DNA of 64,000 nt from Prochlorococcus sp. AG-402-N08. Lineage in GTDB: Bacteria; Cyanobacteriota; Cyanobacteriia; PCC-6307; Cyanobiaceae. The stretch covers positions 59,833 through 123,832 of the forward strand of contig QCIS01000005.1 in the NCBI GenBank assembly GCA_003216535.1, given 5' to 3'. This document shows, piece by piece, positions 19,430 to 29,382 of the stretch. Position 1 is the first letter of the stretch. Every line of letters starts with the position of its first letter. The notes under the pieces were generated by a model, which did no database searches, was not told the DNA's origin, and worked only from the letters and a program-made list of their open reading frames with translations. A program made the position numbers and the translations under genes.

Positions 19430-20659
19430 TTATTTTGAATTAATCGCTAATAAGGCAGTACCAAAAGAAGTGGTTTTATTACATGAAACTATTGGTATAT
19501 TAATAATTTTTTCTCTTATTTTTCTCCACTGAGGGTTTTTTGAACCTCCACCAATAGTTATAATTTTTTTTGGAAGTGAACCTGTTAGTTTGCCTAGTTT
19601 TTCCCATCCTTTCAATTCGATCTTAGCTAGCCCCTCAAATAATGCATGTAAATAAAGTGAGTCGCTTACTGGTCTAGGACCAAGTATCGGCTCTAAATTA
19701 GAATTATTAACAGGAAATCTCTCTCCTTTACTATTTAGAGGTAAAAGATCCAAAGAAGTGTTTTTCGATGGATTAATTTGTCGACTGAGTTCCTTTATTT
19801 CTAAATCAGAAAAGAACTTAGACAAGATACCGCATCCCGCATTTGATGCTCCTCCGCATATCCAATCGCCGTTTACCCTATGGGTTGTAATTCCCTGTTT
19901 TTTTATAGGGTTATCAATAATTTTTTTAACCACAATTGTTGTTCCTAAAACTGTGAGACCATCTTCTTTTCCTAAATCTGCAGCTATTAAACTTGCATTA
20001 GAGTCAGTAGTGCCTGAGATTAATTTTAATTTTTTATTCAAATTAAATCTCTCTGCTAAATCAAAATTTACTTGTCCAATAGTTTTTCCACTTTTTACTA
20101 TATGAGGTAGGCATTTTTGCCATGAAGTATTGAGATAGCTTTTTGGCCACGATTCTTTTTTTAAATCCCAACCAAGTTTTAGATTATTACCTTCTTCTCC
20201 ATGAGTCCAATCTTTTAAAAACCAACCAGTGATCCAATCGGATTGATGTCGTAAAAGTATATTTGTCCCATATTTATCTATTAGTTTTAATGCTTTAGCA
20301 AGACTACTGTATGGAGTTCGCAGATGATCTTCTCCAGAAGTTAAGGATTCAAGAAGTATCTTATGTCCAATACATGCTTGGTCATAAGGTATCGCTTCTC
20401 CAATAGGTTCTCCTTGCAAATCTGAGGCTGTTAAAGTTCCTGAGGTGCCGGAGATAGCCAATTTATTAAGGTTGATTTTTACCTCAATAGGTAAACTAAC
20501 TATGAGATTTTCACAAGAATTGATCCAAGAATTTGGATTTTTAAAGCTGTATGAATAAGGGACTGATTTTGAATATACTAATTTCTTTTGAAGATTAATT
20601 ATTGATATTCTTGCACCACTGGTTCCAAAATCTAACCCTCCATAGAAATTATTAGGCAT
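19430..20659 (-). CDS. FGGY-family carbohydrate kinase, probable D-ribulokinase type
   Basis: 409 residues with the FGGY/actin-fold phosphate motif GGLDFGTSGARISI at the N-terminus, the SGTSGT region, GTTDSNASLIAADLG and the C-terminal adenosine motif TIGGGSKNPQWRKI. The GLDFGTSGAR start resembles cyanobacterial/plant SePSK-type kinases, reported to act on D-ribulose, more than classical xylulokinase. At 409 residues it is shorter than XylB (about 480). Substrate is inferred. Twelve bases separate it from metK upstream on the same strand. Confidence 0.8.
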   Translation of the reverse strand: MPNNFYGGLDFGTSGARISIINLQKKLVYSKSVPYSYSFKNPNSWINSCENLIVSLPIEVKINLNKLAISGTSGTLTASDLQGEPIGEAIPYDQACIGHKILLESLTSGEDHLRTPYSSLAKALKLIDKYGTNILLRHQSDWITGWFLKDWTHGEEGNNLKLGWDLKKESWPKSYLNTSWQKCLPHIVKSGKTIGQVNFDLAERFNLNKKLKLISGTTDSNASLIAADLGKEDGLTVLGTTIVVKKIIDNPIKKQGITTHRVNGDWICGGASNAGCGILSKFFSDLEIKELSRQINPSKNTSLDLLPLNSKGERFPVNNSNLEPILGPRPVSDSLYLHALFEGLAKIELKGWEKLGKLTGSLPKKIITIGGGSKNPQWRKIREKIINIPIVSCNKTTSFGTALLAINSK

Positions 20660-20671
20660 AGAAAAAATATT

Positions 20672-21913
20672 TTATAAAAAGATTTTGGAAGCCTCTGCTA
20701 GTTGGGCTGCTTTTTCTTCTACATTTTCCCAAGGGAGCTCAAGATCTCTTCTGCCAAAATGTCCATAAGAGGCAGTCTTTCTAAAAAATTTACCTCCCAT
20801 TTTTTTGGGTAGATTTCTTAAGTTAAATTCTTTTATTATTGCTGAGGGCCTTAAATCAAAGTGCTCTTTAATTAGCTCAGTCAAATTAGCTTGTGAAATA
20901 TCACCTGTATCAAAAGTTTCCACGAGAATGGAAATTGGTTTTGCTACTCCAATTGCATAACTTAATTGTACTTCTGCTTTTTTTGCCAATTTTGCCATAA
21001 CTATGCTTTTAGCTACATAACGTGCTGCATAAGCGGCTGATCTATCTACTTTTGTGGGATCTTTACCAGAAAACGCCCCTCCTCCGTGTCTTGCATATCC
21101 ACCATAAGTATCTACAATAATTTTTCTGCCAGTGAGCCCCGCATCTCCTTGAGGCCCGCCTACGACAAATTTTCCTGTGGGGTTCACTAGAAATCTTGTC
21201 TTGCTAATGTTTGGTTTGATTTCTAGATCTTCAGTGGCAGGAATTACAACATGCGTCCATAAATCTTCTTTTATTCTTTGACGAATTTCTTCTTCATTTA
21301 TTATTCCATCAATCTCAGGATTATGTTGAGTTGAAATTAAAATTGTATTAATAGAAACTGGTAACCCTTTTTCGTAATCAATGCTTACTTGAGTTTTACC
21401 ATCAGGGAGTAGATAATTAAGGACTTTTTCATGCCTCACTTTGGCAAGTTGAATGGCTAATCTATGAGCTAAGCTAATTGGTAAGGGCATTAATTCAGGC
21501 GTCTCATCGCATGCATAGCCGAACATTATGCCTTGGTCACCAGCTCCGGTATTATCTTCCAAATCATCGTTAACATCATCGGCGTCGTTTACTCCTTGTG
21601 AAATATCTGGAGATTGCTCGTCAAGTGCTACTAAAACAGCGCAACTATTTGCGTCAAAACCACCTGCTTTATAGCCTTCATATCCAATTTCTTTAATTAC
21701 ATTTCTAACAAGTTTTATGTAATCGACTTTTGCTTTTGAAGTGATTTCACCAGTAAGTAAACAAAGACCTGTGTTAACAACAGTTTCGCATGCAACTCTG
21801 CTTTCTGGATCTTCTGTCAATAAAGCATCTAAAACAGCGTCACTAATTTGATCACATATTTTGTCAGGATGACCTTCAGTCACGGATTCTGAAGTGAAAA
21901 TGAAATCACTCAT
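20672..21913 (-). CDS. metK: S-adenosylmethionine synthetase
   Basis: 413-residue MetK making SAM from methionine and ATP. Signatures: [16 protein letters not shown], the [12 protein letters not shown] hexapeptide region, DVDxxx metal sites and the P-loop-like [19 protein letters not shown]. Length is typical for cyanobacteria. It probably leads a two-gene unit with the FGGY kinase. Together with mtnP it covers synthesis of SAM and recycling of its MTA by-product. Confidence 0.97.
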   Translation of the reverse strand: MSDFIFTSESVTEGHPDKICDQISDAVLDALLTEDPESRVACETVVNTGLCLLTGEITSKAKVDYIKLVRNVIKEIGYEGYKAGGFDANSCAVLVALDEQSPDISQGVNDADDVNDDLEDNTGAGDQGIMFGYACDETPELMPLPISLAHRLAIQLAKVRHEKVLNYLLPDGKTQVSIDYEKGLPVSINTILISTQHNPEIDGIINEEEIRQRIKEDLWTHVVIPATEDLEIKPNISKTRFLVNPTGKFVVGGPQGDAGLTGRKIIVDTYGGYARHGGGAFSGKDPTKVDRSAAYAARYVAKSIVMAKLAKKAEVQLSYAIGVAKPISILVETFDTGDISQANLTELIKEHFDLRPSAIIKEFNLRNLPKKMGGKFFRKTASYGHFGRRDLELPWENVEEKAAQLAEASKIFL

Positions 21914-22050
21914 TTAAAATAATTTTTTAAATTAAACTTTATCCTAAATTAGACTACCGTTACAAATCAATCATTGTAAATTAAAAAATACTCTTACAAG
22001 AATAATAAGTCTTAATTTCCGATATTTCTACACAAAATAAGTAAGTTAAT

Positions 22051-23142
22051 TTATACTGCTTCAGCTGAAGCAGTATGGATCTCCTCGTTATCGTCAGTTT
22101 GTTCAAATAACATTTGTTTGTATTTCGCAGCCATTTCTTCAGCTTTACTAAAAACTTTTTGAGGGTCAGTTAGCATATCTCCTGGTTCAGGTTCAAGTGC
22201 TTTAGTAGATAATGAAATTCGTCCTCTTTCTGAATCAAGGTCAATTATCATAACTTTCATTTGGTCATTCACATTTAAAACATTATGAGGAGTCTCAATA
22301 TGCTCATGACTAATCTCAGAAATGTGTAATAGACCACTAACTCCACCAATATCAATAAATGCTCCATAAGGTTTAATACCTTTCACAGAACCAATAACAA
22401 CTTCCCCTACCTCAAGTCGGTTCATTTTTTTCTCAACCAAAGCTCTTCTATGACTTAGTACTAATCTATTTCTCTCTTCATCAACTTCAAGAAATTTTAA
22501 AGGTAAATATTCACCTTCTAAGTCATCTTTAATTTTTCGAGCACTTATATGAGAGCCTGGGATAAAACCTCTCAAGCCTTCTACCCTAACAAGAGCTCCG
22601 CCTCTGTTTGTTGCAAAAACTTCAGAATATATAGTTGCATCTTCTTTTTGGAGTTGTCTAACCCTTTCCCATGCTCTTTGATATTCAATTCTTCTAATGG
22701 AGAGGGCTAACTGGCCATCTTCATTTTCTTCGCTCATTATGAAAAATTCTCTACTTTCTGAAGGTTGTAAAACATCATTAAGTCCTTCAACTCTATTTAT
22801 TGAAACCTCCTGAACAGGCATAAAAGCAGCTGTTTTTGCCCCTATATCTATCATGGCTCCTTTGGACTCTAGAGCAAAAACGGTACCTTTAACTAGATCG
22901 CCAGGCTTAAAATTATAGTCATACTTACCCAAAAGTGATGCAAATTCTTCTTGTGTGAATCCTGCGTTGTCAAAATCCGTATTTGTTCTGCTAGAGGAAG
23001 AATCTGCTGAAGGAATATAGCTCTTCTCGAATGATAAATCTTCCTCATTTTGGGATTCTGAATCATTATCTAATTCAGATGAATTTTCAATTTCTTGATC
23101 CTCAGAAAGTTCTTTGATGGTTTTGGAAGAATTTTCGTTCAT
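22051..23142 (-). CDS. rpsA: 30S ribosomal protein S1 homologue (short cyanobacterial form)
   Basis: 363 residues with three S1/OB-fold repeats at about 79-147, 164-228 and 245-315 (for example GDLVKGTVFALESKGAMIDIGAKTAAFMP and GSVKGIKPYGAFIDIGGVSGLLHISEIS), flanked by acidic tails. Escherichia S1 has six repeats; cyanobacterial S1 has three. It binds mRNA leaders on the 30S subunit. A perfect palindrome covers its stop codon, and a small hairpin lies just ahead of its start (see findings). Confidence 0.93.
   Translation of the reverse strand: MNENSSKTIKELSEDQEIENSSELDNDSESQNEEDLSFEKSYIPSADSSSSRTNTDFDNAGFTQEEFASLLGKYDYNFKPGDLVKGTVFALESKGAMIDIGAKTAAFMPVQEVSINRVEGLNDVLQPSESREFFIMSEENEDGQLALSIRRIEYQRAWERVRQLQKEDATIYSEVFATNRGGALVRVEGLRGFIPGSHISARKIKDDLEGEYLPLKFLEVDEERNRLVLSHRRALVEKKMNRLEVGEVVIGSVKGIKPYGAFIDIGGVSGLLHISEISHEHIETPHNVLNVNDQMKVMIIDLDSERGRISLSTKALEPEPGDMLTDPQKVFSKAEEMAAKYKQMLFEQTDDNEEIHTASAEAV
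22053..22076 (-). terminator. Perfect 24-bp palindrome across the rpsA stop, possible terminator
   Basis: Two exact 12-base arms, ATACTGCTTCAG and CTGAAGCAGTAT, cover the last codons (SAEAV) and touch the stop codon of rpsA. In RNA this folds as a hairpin of about 10 bp. The downstream minus-strand sequence is A/T rich but lacks a clean T run, so terminator function is plausible rather than certain; mRNA 3'-end protection is the alternative. Confidence 0.45.
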
Positions 23143-23156
23143 TTGTTGTATCGCAG

Positions 23157-23171
23157 ACTACCTAAGGTAGT
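23157..23171 (-). promoter_or_regulatory. Small hairpin in the rpsA leader
   Basis: ACTACC-TAA-GGTAGT inverted repeat, 15 bases ahead of the rpsA ATG. Its position over the ribosome-loading region suggests translational control, as S1 represses its own mRNA in Escherichia; not testable from sequence. Confidence 0.3.
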
Positions 23172-23250
23172 TAGAAAGGAATGCTACTAGCCTGCAAACC
23201 AATAGCAAAAACATTTGTGATAAGTATTCTACACTTTAAGATGCTGAATT

Positions 23251-23730
23251 TTATGAAATTGAAGCTAATTGGGTTTTTGAAATTCCTTTTAGAGATTCAA
23301 GAGTAGAAATAAAGTCTTTTACTCCATTAAATTTTCTGTAAACTGAGGCGTATCTTATATAAGCGACTTCGTTTTCTTTCCTAAGATTTTTAAGTATTAA
23401 TTCTCCAATTTGTGAAGATTTAATATCTTTATTAGAGTCTTGAACGATTTGTGATTCAATTCCATCTACGAAATTAATAATTGCTTCACTACTGAAGTTA
23501 GTCTTTTCACAAGCTCTTGATATCCCAGTAAATAATTTTTGTTTATCAAATAATTCCCTGCTGCCATCTTTTTTTATAACTGAAACTGGCATTGATTCCA
23601 CTCTTTCATAAGTTGTAAATCTAAAGCTGCAATTTAAGCACTCTCTTCTTCTTCGAACACTTTTACCACTATCAGCAGATCTTGATTCCAAAACTCTGCT
23701 ATCTGTGTTTTGACAGGTTGGACACTGCAT
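23251..23730 (-). CDS. nrdR: Transcriptional repressor NrdR
   Basis: 159 residues from the ATG at 23730 (an 8-codon upstream extension is in frame but would precede the conserved MQCPTCQN start). N-terminal zinc ribbon (CPTC and CLNC) then an ATP-cone domain ([16 protein letters not shown]). NrdR senses ATP/dATP and represses ribonucleotide reductase genes by binding NrdR boxes. It lies downstream of psbB-psbT but is separated from them by a strong terminator. Confidence 0.95.
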   Translation of the reverse strand: MQCPTCQNTDSRVLESRSADSGKSVRRRRECLNCSFRFTTYERVESMPVSVIKKDGSRELFDKQKLFTGISRACEKTNFSSEAIINFVDGIESQIVQDSNKDIKSSQIGELILKNLRKENEVAYIRYASVYRKFNGVKDFISTLESLKGISKTQLASIS

Positions 23731-23790
23731 GTGGTGAAATAAGCTGCACTTCAACTCTAATAGTAGAGTAATTTCTTAATTATGAAAAGT

Positions 23791-23823
23791 AAAAAAAAAC
23801 CTCTTGTTAAAGAGGTTTTTTTT
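23791..23823 (-). terminator. Rho-independent terminator after psbT
   Basis: Stem AACCTCTT / AAGAGGTT with loop GTTA, extended by flanking A and T runs on both sides. It reads as a terminator on either strand; here it follows psbB-psbT on the minus strand. Confidence 0.85.
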
Positions 23824-23829
23824 CTTAGT

Positions 23830-23928
23830 TCACTTTCTATCAAATTTAGGTGGGTCTCTAAAGGCGACAGCAAAGAATAATGTAACAACTGCGAGAGTTA
23901 GAATAAGAACGTAAGCAAAGGCTTCCAT
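23830..23928 (-). CDS. psbT: Photosystem II protein PsbT
   Basis: 32-residue single-span PSII subunit: [20 protein letters not shown] then [12 protein letters not shown]. This matches the conserved PsbT sequence. It follows psbB by 24 bases on the same strand, the conserved psbB-psbT pair, and stabilises the PSII dimer and acceptor side. Confidence 0.95.
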   Translation of the reverse strand: MEAFAYVLILTLAVVTLFFAVAFRDPPKFDRK

Positions 23929-23952
23929 AAGATTTAATTAATAAAGTTTAGT

Positions 23953-25476
23953 TTAAACCCTTCCTGGGATTCTTCTTGTGGTTTCGTCACCAAGTTTCTT
24001 GAATAAACCAAATTCAACTTGGTCACCAATCTCAGCATCAATACCAGCAAAGGAATTTCTGTAAAGAGTTCTTGAAGCGTGCCACCAGTGGCCAAACAAG
24101 AATAGCAAGCCGAAACATAAATGTGCGTATGTAAACCAAGCTCTTGGAGAACTTCGGAATACACCATCAGATTTATACGTCTCTCTGTCAAACTTGAATG
24201 CTTCTCCAAGTTGAGCCTTTCTTGCTAATCTTTTGACTACTGCAGGATCAGTAAAGGTTTGACCATTAAGATCTCCTCCATAGATAGTTGCAGTAATCCC
24301 AGTCTGTTCGAATGAATACTTTGCTTCAGCTCTCCTGAATGGAATATCTGCCCTTACATTACCTTCTTTGTCTTCAAGAATGACGGGGAAGTTCTCAAAG
24401 AAATTCGGTATTCTTCTAACTTCTAATTCGTTACCTTCCTTGTCTTGAAAAGCAATATGACCTTGCCAACCAGTTGGTAAACCATCACCATTAACAAGAG
24501 CTCCAACTCTGAATAGTCCACCTTTTGCAGGACTATTCCCAACATAATCGTAGAATGCTAACTTCTCTGGAATCGATGCATAAGCCTCTTCCTTAGTGGC
24601 ACCATTATCTATGGCAGCTTGAACTCTTCTATTGATTTCAGTTTTAAAATAGCCAGAATCCCATTGATATCTGGTAGGTCCAAATAATTCGACTGGAGTT
24701 GTCGCTGAACCGTACCACATTGTTCCTGCAACAACGAAAGAAACAAATAATACAGCAGCTAACGCACTAGCAAGAACACCTTCAAGACTTCCAAGTTTCA
24801 AAGCTCTATAAAGTCTTTCTCCAGGTCTATTGGTAATGTGAAAAATACCCCCAATAATCCCCATAAGTCCAGCAGCAATATGATTAGCAACAATTCCTCC
24901 AGCATTAAAAGGGTTAAATCCTTCTACTCCCCAGGAAGGGGCTACAGGCTCTACATGACCAGTTAAACCATAAGGATCAGAAACCCAAATACCCACGTTT
25001 GCACAATGAAATGCTCCAAAACCAAAGCATGTAAGCCCAGCTAGGAGAAGATGAATCCCGAATATTCTTGGTAAATCAAGAGCAGGCTCACCAGTTCTTG
25101 AATCTTCCCATAAATCCAAATCCCAATACGTCCAGTGCCAAATAGAAGCTAACATCAATAGTCCACTAAATACTATGTGTGCTGCTGCAACGCCTTCAAA
25201 ACTCCAGAACCCAGGATCAACTCCCGTAGCACCCGTAATATCCCATCCGTTCCAACTACTTGTGATACCTAGTCTTGCCATGAAAGGCATAACGTACATC
25301 CCCTGTCTCCACATTGGATTGAGAACAGCATCAGAAGGATCAAAAATGGCTAATTCATAAAGAGCCATAGAACCGGCCCAGCCGGCTAATAATGCAGTAT
25401 GCATAAGATGCACAGCAAGTAGTCGACCTGGGTCATTAATAACTACTGTGTGAACTCGATACCAAGGCAATCCCAT
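23953..25476 (-). CDS. psbB: Photosystem II CP47 chlorophyll-binding protein
   Basis: 507-residue CP47, the inner antenna of PSII, with six membrane helices and the large lumenal loop between helices five and six. The start [20 protein letters not shown] and the His-containing helices ([17 protein letters not shown], HFFxx/[17 protein letters not shown]) are conserved. Two hundred and twenty-two bases of gene-free DNA lie between it and the divergent ferredoxin gene. Confidence 0.98.
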   Translation of the reverse strand: MGLPWYRVHTVVINDPGRLLAVHLMHTALLAGWAGSMALYELAIFDPSDAVLNPMWRQGMYVMPFMARLGITSSWNGWDITGATGVDPGFWSFEGVAAAHIVFSGLLMLASIWHWTYWDLDLWEDSRTGEPALDLPRIFGIHLLLAGLTCFGFGAFHCANVGIWVSDPYGLTGHVEPVAPSWGVEGFNPFNAGGIVANHIAAGLMGIIGGIFHITNRPGERLYRALKLGSLEGVLASALAAVLFVSFVVAGTMWYGSATTPVELFGPTRYQWDSGYFKTEINRRVQAAIDNGATKEEAYASIPEKLAFYDYVGNSPAKGGLFRVGALVNGDGLPTGWQGHIAFQDKEGNELEVRRIPNFFENFPVILEDKEGNVRADIPFRRAEAKYSFEQTGITATIYGGDLNGQTFTDPAVVKRLARKAQLGEAFKFDRETYKSDGVFRSSPRAWFTYAHLCFGLLFLFGHWWHASRTLYRNSFAGIDAEIGDQVEFGLFKKLGDETTRRIPGRV

Positions 25477-25698
25477 CGGTTAATTTCTAGTAACTATGCT
25501 GAATAAACAGCTAAACAACACGATAGTAAGGGTTTTTTAGTCTTTGAGGGATTTTTGTAAATAAATTTATTTTTTTGCAAAAATTGAGCAAATCAATCTT
25601 CACAACTGAGTTTACAAGGAATTTTTAGCTAAAAATTGTTAATATTTTGGTCACAATTCTCAAAGTAAAACGCCAAAATAAGAAAAATAACTAAAAAA

Positions 25699-26061
25699 AT
25701 GGCAACTATCAGATTTATCCGTGAGGATTTGGAGGTTCAATGCAATCCAGGTGAAAATTTAAGAGAACTGGTAATGAAGGAAAACTTACAACTTTATGGA
25801 TTGAAAGGTATTTTAGGAAATTGCGGAGGAGCAGGACAATGCAGTACTTGCTTTATTTCAGTTGAAGGTGGAAACAAAAATTCTTTGAGCCCTCTTACTT
25901 CTGTTGAAGAAGAAAAACTCAAAAATAGACCAGAAAATTGGCGACTTGCATGCCAAACATTAATAAAATCTTCTGCAGTAATTTTAACAAAACCACAATC
26001 TCCACCATCAAACTTGGAAGAATTAAAAAAAATTAGTGAAAATAAAAAATTACCTCGCTAA
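25699..26061 (+). CDS. 2Fe-2S ferredoxin (plant-type fold)
   Basis: 120 residues with a beta-grasp ferredoxin fold; the cluster ligands are in NCGGAGQCSTCFISVEGG, with the fourth Cys in RLACQT. The spacing of the first Cys ligands (CxxxxxCxxC) is adrenodoxin/FdxC-like rather than that of the main photosynthetic PetF, so it probably serves another acceptor. The C-terminus is a short Lys/Pro-rich tail. Monocistronic; psbM follows after about 100 bases. Confidence 0.85.
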   Translation: MATIRFIREDLEVQCNPGENLRELVMKENLQLYGLKGILGNCGGAGQCSTCFISVEGGNKNSLSPLTSVEEEKLKNRPENWRLACQTLIKSSAVILTKPQSPPSNLEELKKISENKKLPR

Positions 26062-26165
26062 ATTGTTTAAGACTGTTAATCAGTTTATAAAATTTGTTTA
26101 TTTTTCCACTTTATTTCAAGTTATATGTCTATAGTTTTAATATCTAATATAGAACTACCAATTAA

Positions 26166-26318
26166 ATGGAAACAACTAACTTTGGATTCGTAGCTAGTCT
26201 TTTATTTGTAGGGGTGCCAACAATATTCCTCATAGGTTTATTTATTTCTACACAAGATGGAGAAAAATCAAGCTTCTACTCTGACTCTAGCAAAGGCAGG
26301 CTTGGGCCTAAACGCTAA
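26166..26318 (+). CDS. psbM: Photosystem II protein PsbM (extended)
   Basis: 50 residues: METTNFGFVASLLFVGVPTI continues into a single membrane helix typical of PsbM, then a hydrophilic tail (SSKGRLGPKR) absent from the 34-residue canonical protein but usual in Prochlorococcus. PsbM sits at the PSII dimer interface. The stop is 11 bases before prmC. Confidence 0.88.
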   Translation: METTNFGFVASLLFVGVPTIFLIGLFISTQDGEKSSFYSDSSKGRLGPKR

Positions 26319-26329
26319 TTCTTTAATAA

Positions 26330-27199
26330 ATGCTTGGCATTTCTGTAGAAGAATTTTTATGTTGGAAAAAAAAGCAACTTTCTAAAGGAGGCGATCAACA
26401 ATCTTTTTCTGTTTTACTTGATTGTTTAGGCGGTTTATCGACTAGTGATCTTAACTTGATAAGTATAAATTCTGAAAGAAACTTACATTTAAAAAAAAAC
26501 TTAGAATTTTTAGAGTCTGTTTGGGATGATCATTTACTGAAATCTTGTCCAATTCAATACCTATGTGGAATAACTTTTTGGAGAGACTTAAAATTAAAAG
26601 TTACAAACAAAGTACTTATTCCCAGACCAGAAACAGAGCTCATAGTTGATATTGTCTTCAGTATATTTCGAAAGAAGTCAGAAAAATTATTTTTTGCTGA
26701 ATTAGGTACTGGATCAGGCGCTATAAGTATTGCTTTGGCATTGGCTTATCCGTTGAGTGAAGGAGTAGCAACTGATATAGATCAAGATGCATTAGAAATA
26801 GCCACTAAAAATTATATAAATTCTTCTAAACAATCAAATTTGAAATTTTATTGTGGAAATTGGTGGTCACCTCTTGAAAGTTTTAAAGGAAATTTAGACC
26901 TTGCTATTTCAAACCCGCCATATATTCCTAGAGATACTTATGAAAAATTACCCAAAGAAGTTAAAAATTTCGAACCTAAAGTTGCTTTATTAGGCGGCGA
27001 AGATGGTTTAAAACATATTAGAGAAATAATACAAAAAGCACCATTTTTTTTAAAAGAGAAGGGTTGGCTAATTTTAGAGAATCATTTTGATCAAAGTGAA
27101 AAAGTAAAACAACTACTTATTAAAAATAAATTTACATCAATAAAAATTGTGAAAGATCTTTCAGGCATTGGTAGGTTTACCATTGGAAGATATAAATAA
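26330..27199 (+). CDS. prmC: Peptide chain release factor N5-glutamine methyltransferase
   Basis: 289-residue SAM-dependent enzyme methylating the Gln of the GGQ motif of RF1/RF2. N-terminal helical domain, SAM motif I AELGTGSGAISIALA and the catalytic NPPY at residues 195-198 (SNPPYIPRDTY). Third gene of a plus-strand run ferredoxin-psbM-prmC-tsaC. Confidence 0.95.
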   Translation: MLGISVEEFLCWKKKQLSKGGDQQSFSVLLDCLGGLSTSDLNLISINSERNLHLKKNLEFLESVWDDHLLKSCPIQYLCGITFWRDLKLKVTNKVLIPRPETELIVDIVFSIFRKKSEKLFFAELGTGSGAISIALALAYPLSEGVATDIDQDALEIATKNYINSSKQSNLKFYCGNWWSPLESFKGNLDLAISNPPYIPRDTYEKLPKEVKNFEPKVALLGGEDGLKHIREIIQKAPFFLKEKGWLILENHFDQSEKVKQLLIKNKFTSIKIVKDLSGIGRFTIGRYK

Positions 27200-27222
27200 A
27201 TTATTATAGATTCATAATCTAA

Positions 27223-27804
27223 ATGAATTTAGTAGATTACAAAACTGCCTTGAAAACTCTTAAAAGTGGTTTTCCTATAATTTTCCCTACAGACACATTA
27301 CCTGCAATTGGATGCTTGCCAAAATTTTCAAATATTATTTATGAGTTTAAAAAAAGAGATAGAGATAAACCCTTAATTCTTATGGGATCAGAACAAAAAC
27401 AATTAGTCAATTATGTGCAGGAAACAGCGAAAGAAGATTATGAAAATATAGCTTCAAAATATTGGCCTGGAGCTCTGACAATGGTTATTCCTGCTTCAGA
27501 AAAGCAGACTACAATTATCACAAGCAATGATCTTACTCTTGGGTTGAGGATTCCAAATTCATATATGGCTCAATCTCTCATGAGAGAAACAGGCCCATTA
27601 TTAACTTCAAGTGCAAATATTTCAGGTTTTAAAGGATCAATTACAATTGAAGGTATTGCTCTTGACTTCCCTTCTGTAAAAATTTTGGGGCCTATCCCCT
27701 GGGGAAAAAGTAGTGGAAAAGCTAGTACCATTATATTTTGGAAGAAAAGTGGAGATTGGACCCTGATTAGAGAAGGAGAAGTATTAGTTAGGGAATTGCA
27801 TTAA
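27223..27804 (+). CDS. tsaC: L-threonylcarbamoyladenylate synthase (Sua5/YrdC/TsaC family)
   Basis: 193-residue YrdC-domain protein: FPTDTLPAIGCLP, KKRDRDKPLILMG, YWPGALTMVIPA and TSSANISG are the nucleotide and threonine binding motifs. It makes the threonylcarbamoyl-AMP used for t6A37 of ANN-decoding tRNAs. Twenty-three bases after prmC; its stop overlaps the next small gene (TAATG). Confidence 0.92.
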   Translation: MNLVDYKTALKTLKSGFPIIFPTDTLPAIGCLPKFSNIIYEFKKRDRDKPLILMGSEQKQLVNYVQETAKEDYENIASKYWPGALTMVIPASEKQTTIITSNDLTLGLRIPNSYMAQSLMRETGPLLTSSANISGFKGSITIEGIALDFPSVKILGPIPWGKSSGKASTIIFWKKSGDWTLIREGEVLVRELH

Positions 27805-27971
27805 TGTTTTTATTATTTTTTTTTATTTTATTAATTCAATTTTTTAATTATTGGATATTTGAACCCCTTGCATCTTTTTTAGAGTATGTTCTCGAAATAA
27901 GATCTTTTCCTGTAATTGTTCTTATAGGTTTGATCTTTTTATTTTCAGCAAAAAATATTGAACAGAATTAA
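27804..27971 (+). CDS. Small membrane protein, 55 aa, coupled to tsaC
   Basis: ATG at 27804 overlaps the tsaC stop codon. The 55-residue product has two hydrophobic segments (MFLLFFFILLIQFFNYWIF and FPVIVLIGLIFLFSA) separated by an acidic stretch. The overlap makes translation likely. Function unknown. Confidence 0.6.
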   Translation: MFLLFFFILLIQFFNYWIFEPLASFLEYVLEIRSFPVIVLIGLIFLFSAKNIEQN

Positions 27972-27982
27972 ATAAATCAAAA

Positions 27983-28054
27983 TGCCGGCTAACAGATTTG
28001 AACTGATGACCTTCGCTTTACAAAAGCGCTGCTCTACCGCTGAGCTAAGCCGGC
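27983..28054 (-). tRNA. trnT: tRNA-Thr (TGT)
   Basis: 72-base cloverleaf on the minus strand: acceptor GCCGGCT with AGCCGGC, D arm AGCTCAGCGGTAGAGC, anticodon loop TTTGTAA with TGT, T loop TTCAAAT. Discriminator A; CCA is not encoded. Confidence 0.96.
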
Positions 28055-28118
28055 ATAATCACTATCTTACAATTAAGGTGGATCAATCTTAGTATTTTTT
28101 GGTGCTTTTTAAAATTTA

Positions 28119-28454
28119 TTACTTTTTGATATCTTTCTCGCTTTTATCATTCTTATCATTTTTTTTAAACTTTATTTCTCCTGTAATAGTTCTTTTGATT
28201 GGTAAATTTGCTACTAGGGCAGTCATTCTGTCCTCAGTCTCTAAACTTACTGCAACTTCTTCAAAATCAATCTCAACATATTTAGCAACAACATCGAGAA
28301 TTTCCTTCCTCATTTTATCCAAAAGATCAGTTGTTAAAGAACTCATATCAACTCTGTCGTGAGCAAGTACAAGTTGTAATCTTTCTCTAGCTGTGTTGGC
28401 ACTAGCTGTTTCTCTGCCTAGTAACTTGTTTATAAGATCTCTGAGTGTCATCAT
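28119..28454 (-). CDS. minE: Cell division topological specificity factor MinE
   Basis: 111 residues. The MinE core [14 protein letters not shown] and the anti-MinCD helix are present; the C-terminus is a Lys/Asp-rich tail. It drives oscillation of MinCD to place the FtsZ ring. ATG at 28454, or the second Met at 28451. One base after the minD stop, last gene of minC-D-E. Confidence 0.95.
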   Translation of the reverse strand: MMTLRDLINKLLGRETASANTARERLQLVLAHDRVDMSSLTTDLLDKMRKEILDVVAKYVEIDFEEVAVSLETEDRMTALVANLPIKRTITGEIKFKKNDKNDKSEKDIKK

Positions 28455-28455
28455 T

Positions 28456-29271
28456 TTAAAAAACCTTTGTTTGCATTAATCTCATGAATTTATCTTTAAG
28501 ACTTTTACCTTCTTTTTTGGGGTCAATAATTGGTACATCCTTTCCTGTAAGTCTTTGAGAAACATTCAAATAACATTTTTTTGCGGGAGATCTTCCATCT
28601 GTAAGAGTCAGTGGCTCTCCTCTATTTGTACTTATAATTACCTGTTCATCTTCTAAAACAATACCTAACAAAGGCAAAGAAAGTATCCCTTGGACATCAT
28701 CGATAGATAACATCTCTTGACTTGCCATCATGTTGGGGCGAACTCTGTTTATTACAAGCTGAATAGGCTCAATGTCAGATGTATTAAGAATCCCTATTAC
28801 TCTATCGGCATCCCTTACTGCAGATAATTCTGGGTTAGTAACAACAATAGCTTCTTTACAAGCGGCAAGAGCATTTTTAAAGCCATCTTCTACCCCAGCA
28901 GGACAATCAACTAATACAAAATCAAATTTCTCACTAAGCAATTCACTAATTTTTTTCATATCTTTAGGCTTCATCCAATCCAACATCCTTGGATCCCCAG
29001 CAGGAAGAAGAGCAAGATTAGGTTCCTTTTTATGTCTAACCAAAGCTTGGTCAAGACGACAATTATTGTCAAGAACATCTTGGGCCGTATAAATAATACG
29101 GTTTTCTAATCCAAGAAGAAGATCTAAATTTCTTAAGCCAAAATCAGCATCTAATACAGCAGTTGTTGCTCCGCTATTAGCAAGTGCTATGCCTAAGTTT
29201 GCAGTTAAAGTGGTTTTACCAACCCCCCCTTTACCTGAACAAATTAATATTGTGCGAGTATTTTTCCCCAC
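28456..29271 (-). CDS. minD: Septum site-determining ATPase MinD
   Basis: 271-residue deviant Walker A ATPase: [11 protein letters not shown] at the N-terminus, VLVDCPAG (Walker B) and a C-terminal amphipathic membrane-targeting helix ([13 protein letters not shown]). GTG start at 29271. Recruits MinC to the membrane and is released by MinE. Confidence 0.97.
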   Translation of the reverse strand: MGKNTRTILICSGKGGVGKTTLTANLGIALANSGATTAVLDADFGLRNLDLLLGLENRIIYTAQDVLDNNCRLDQALVRHKKEPNLALLPAGDPRMLDWMKPKDMKKISELLSEKFDFVLVDCPAGVEDGFKNALAACKEAIVVTNPELSAVRDADRVIGILNTSDIEPIQLVINRVRPNMMASQEMLSIDDVQGILSLPLLGIVLEDEQVIISTNRGEPLTLTDGRSPAKKCYLNVSQRLTGKDVPIIDPKKEGKSLKDKFMRLMQTKVF

Positions 29272-29382
29272 GATTTTAAGGATTTTCCAAATAATAAAGC
29301 CACTTGCAGAAAGTTAAATATTTTAAAGATTAAGTAATTCTTAAATTTATCTAGTTTGAATTAATTTATTGCAAATCATTGA

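Noticed and set aside
23934..24209. A 91-codon frame overlapping the 3' part of psbB.
   Set aside because: Different frame on the same strand inside CP47; a shadow with no recognisable features.
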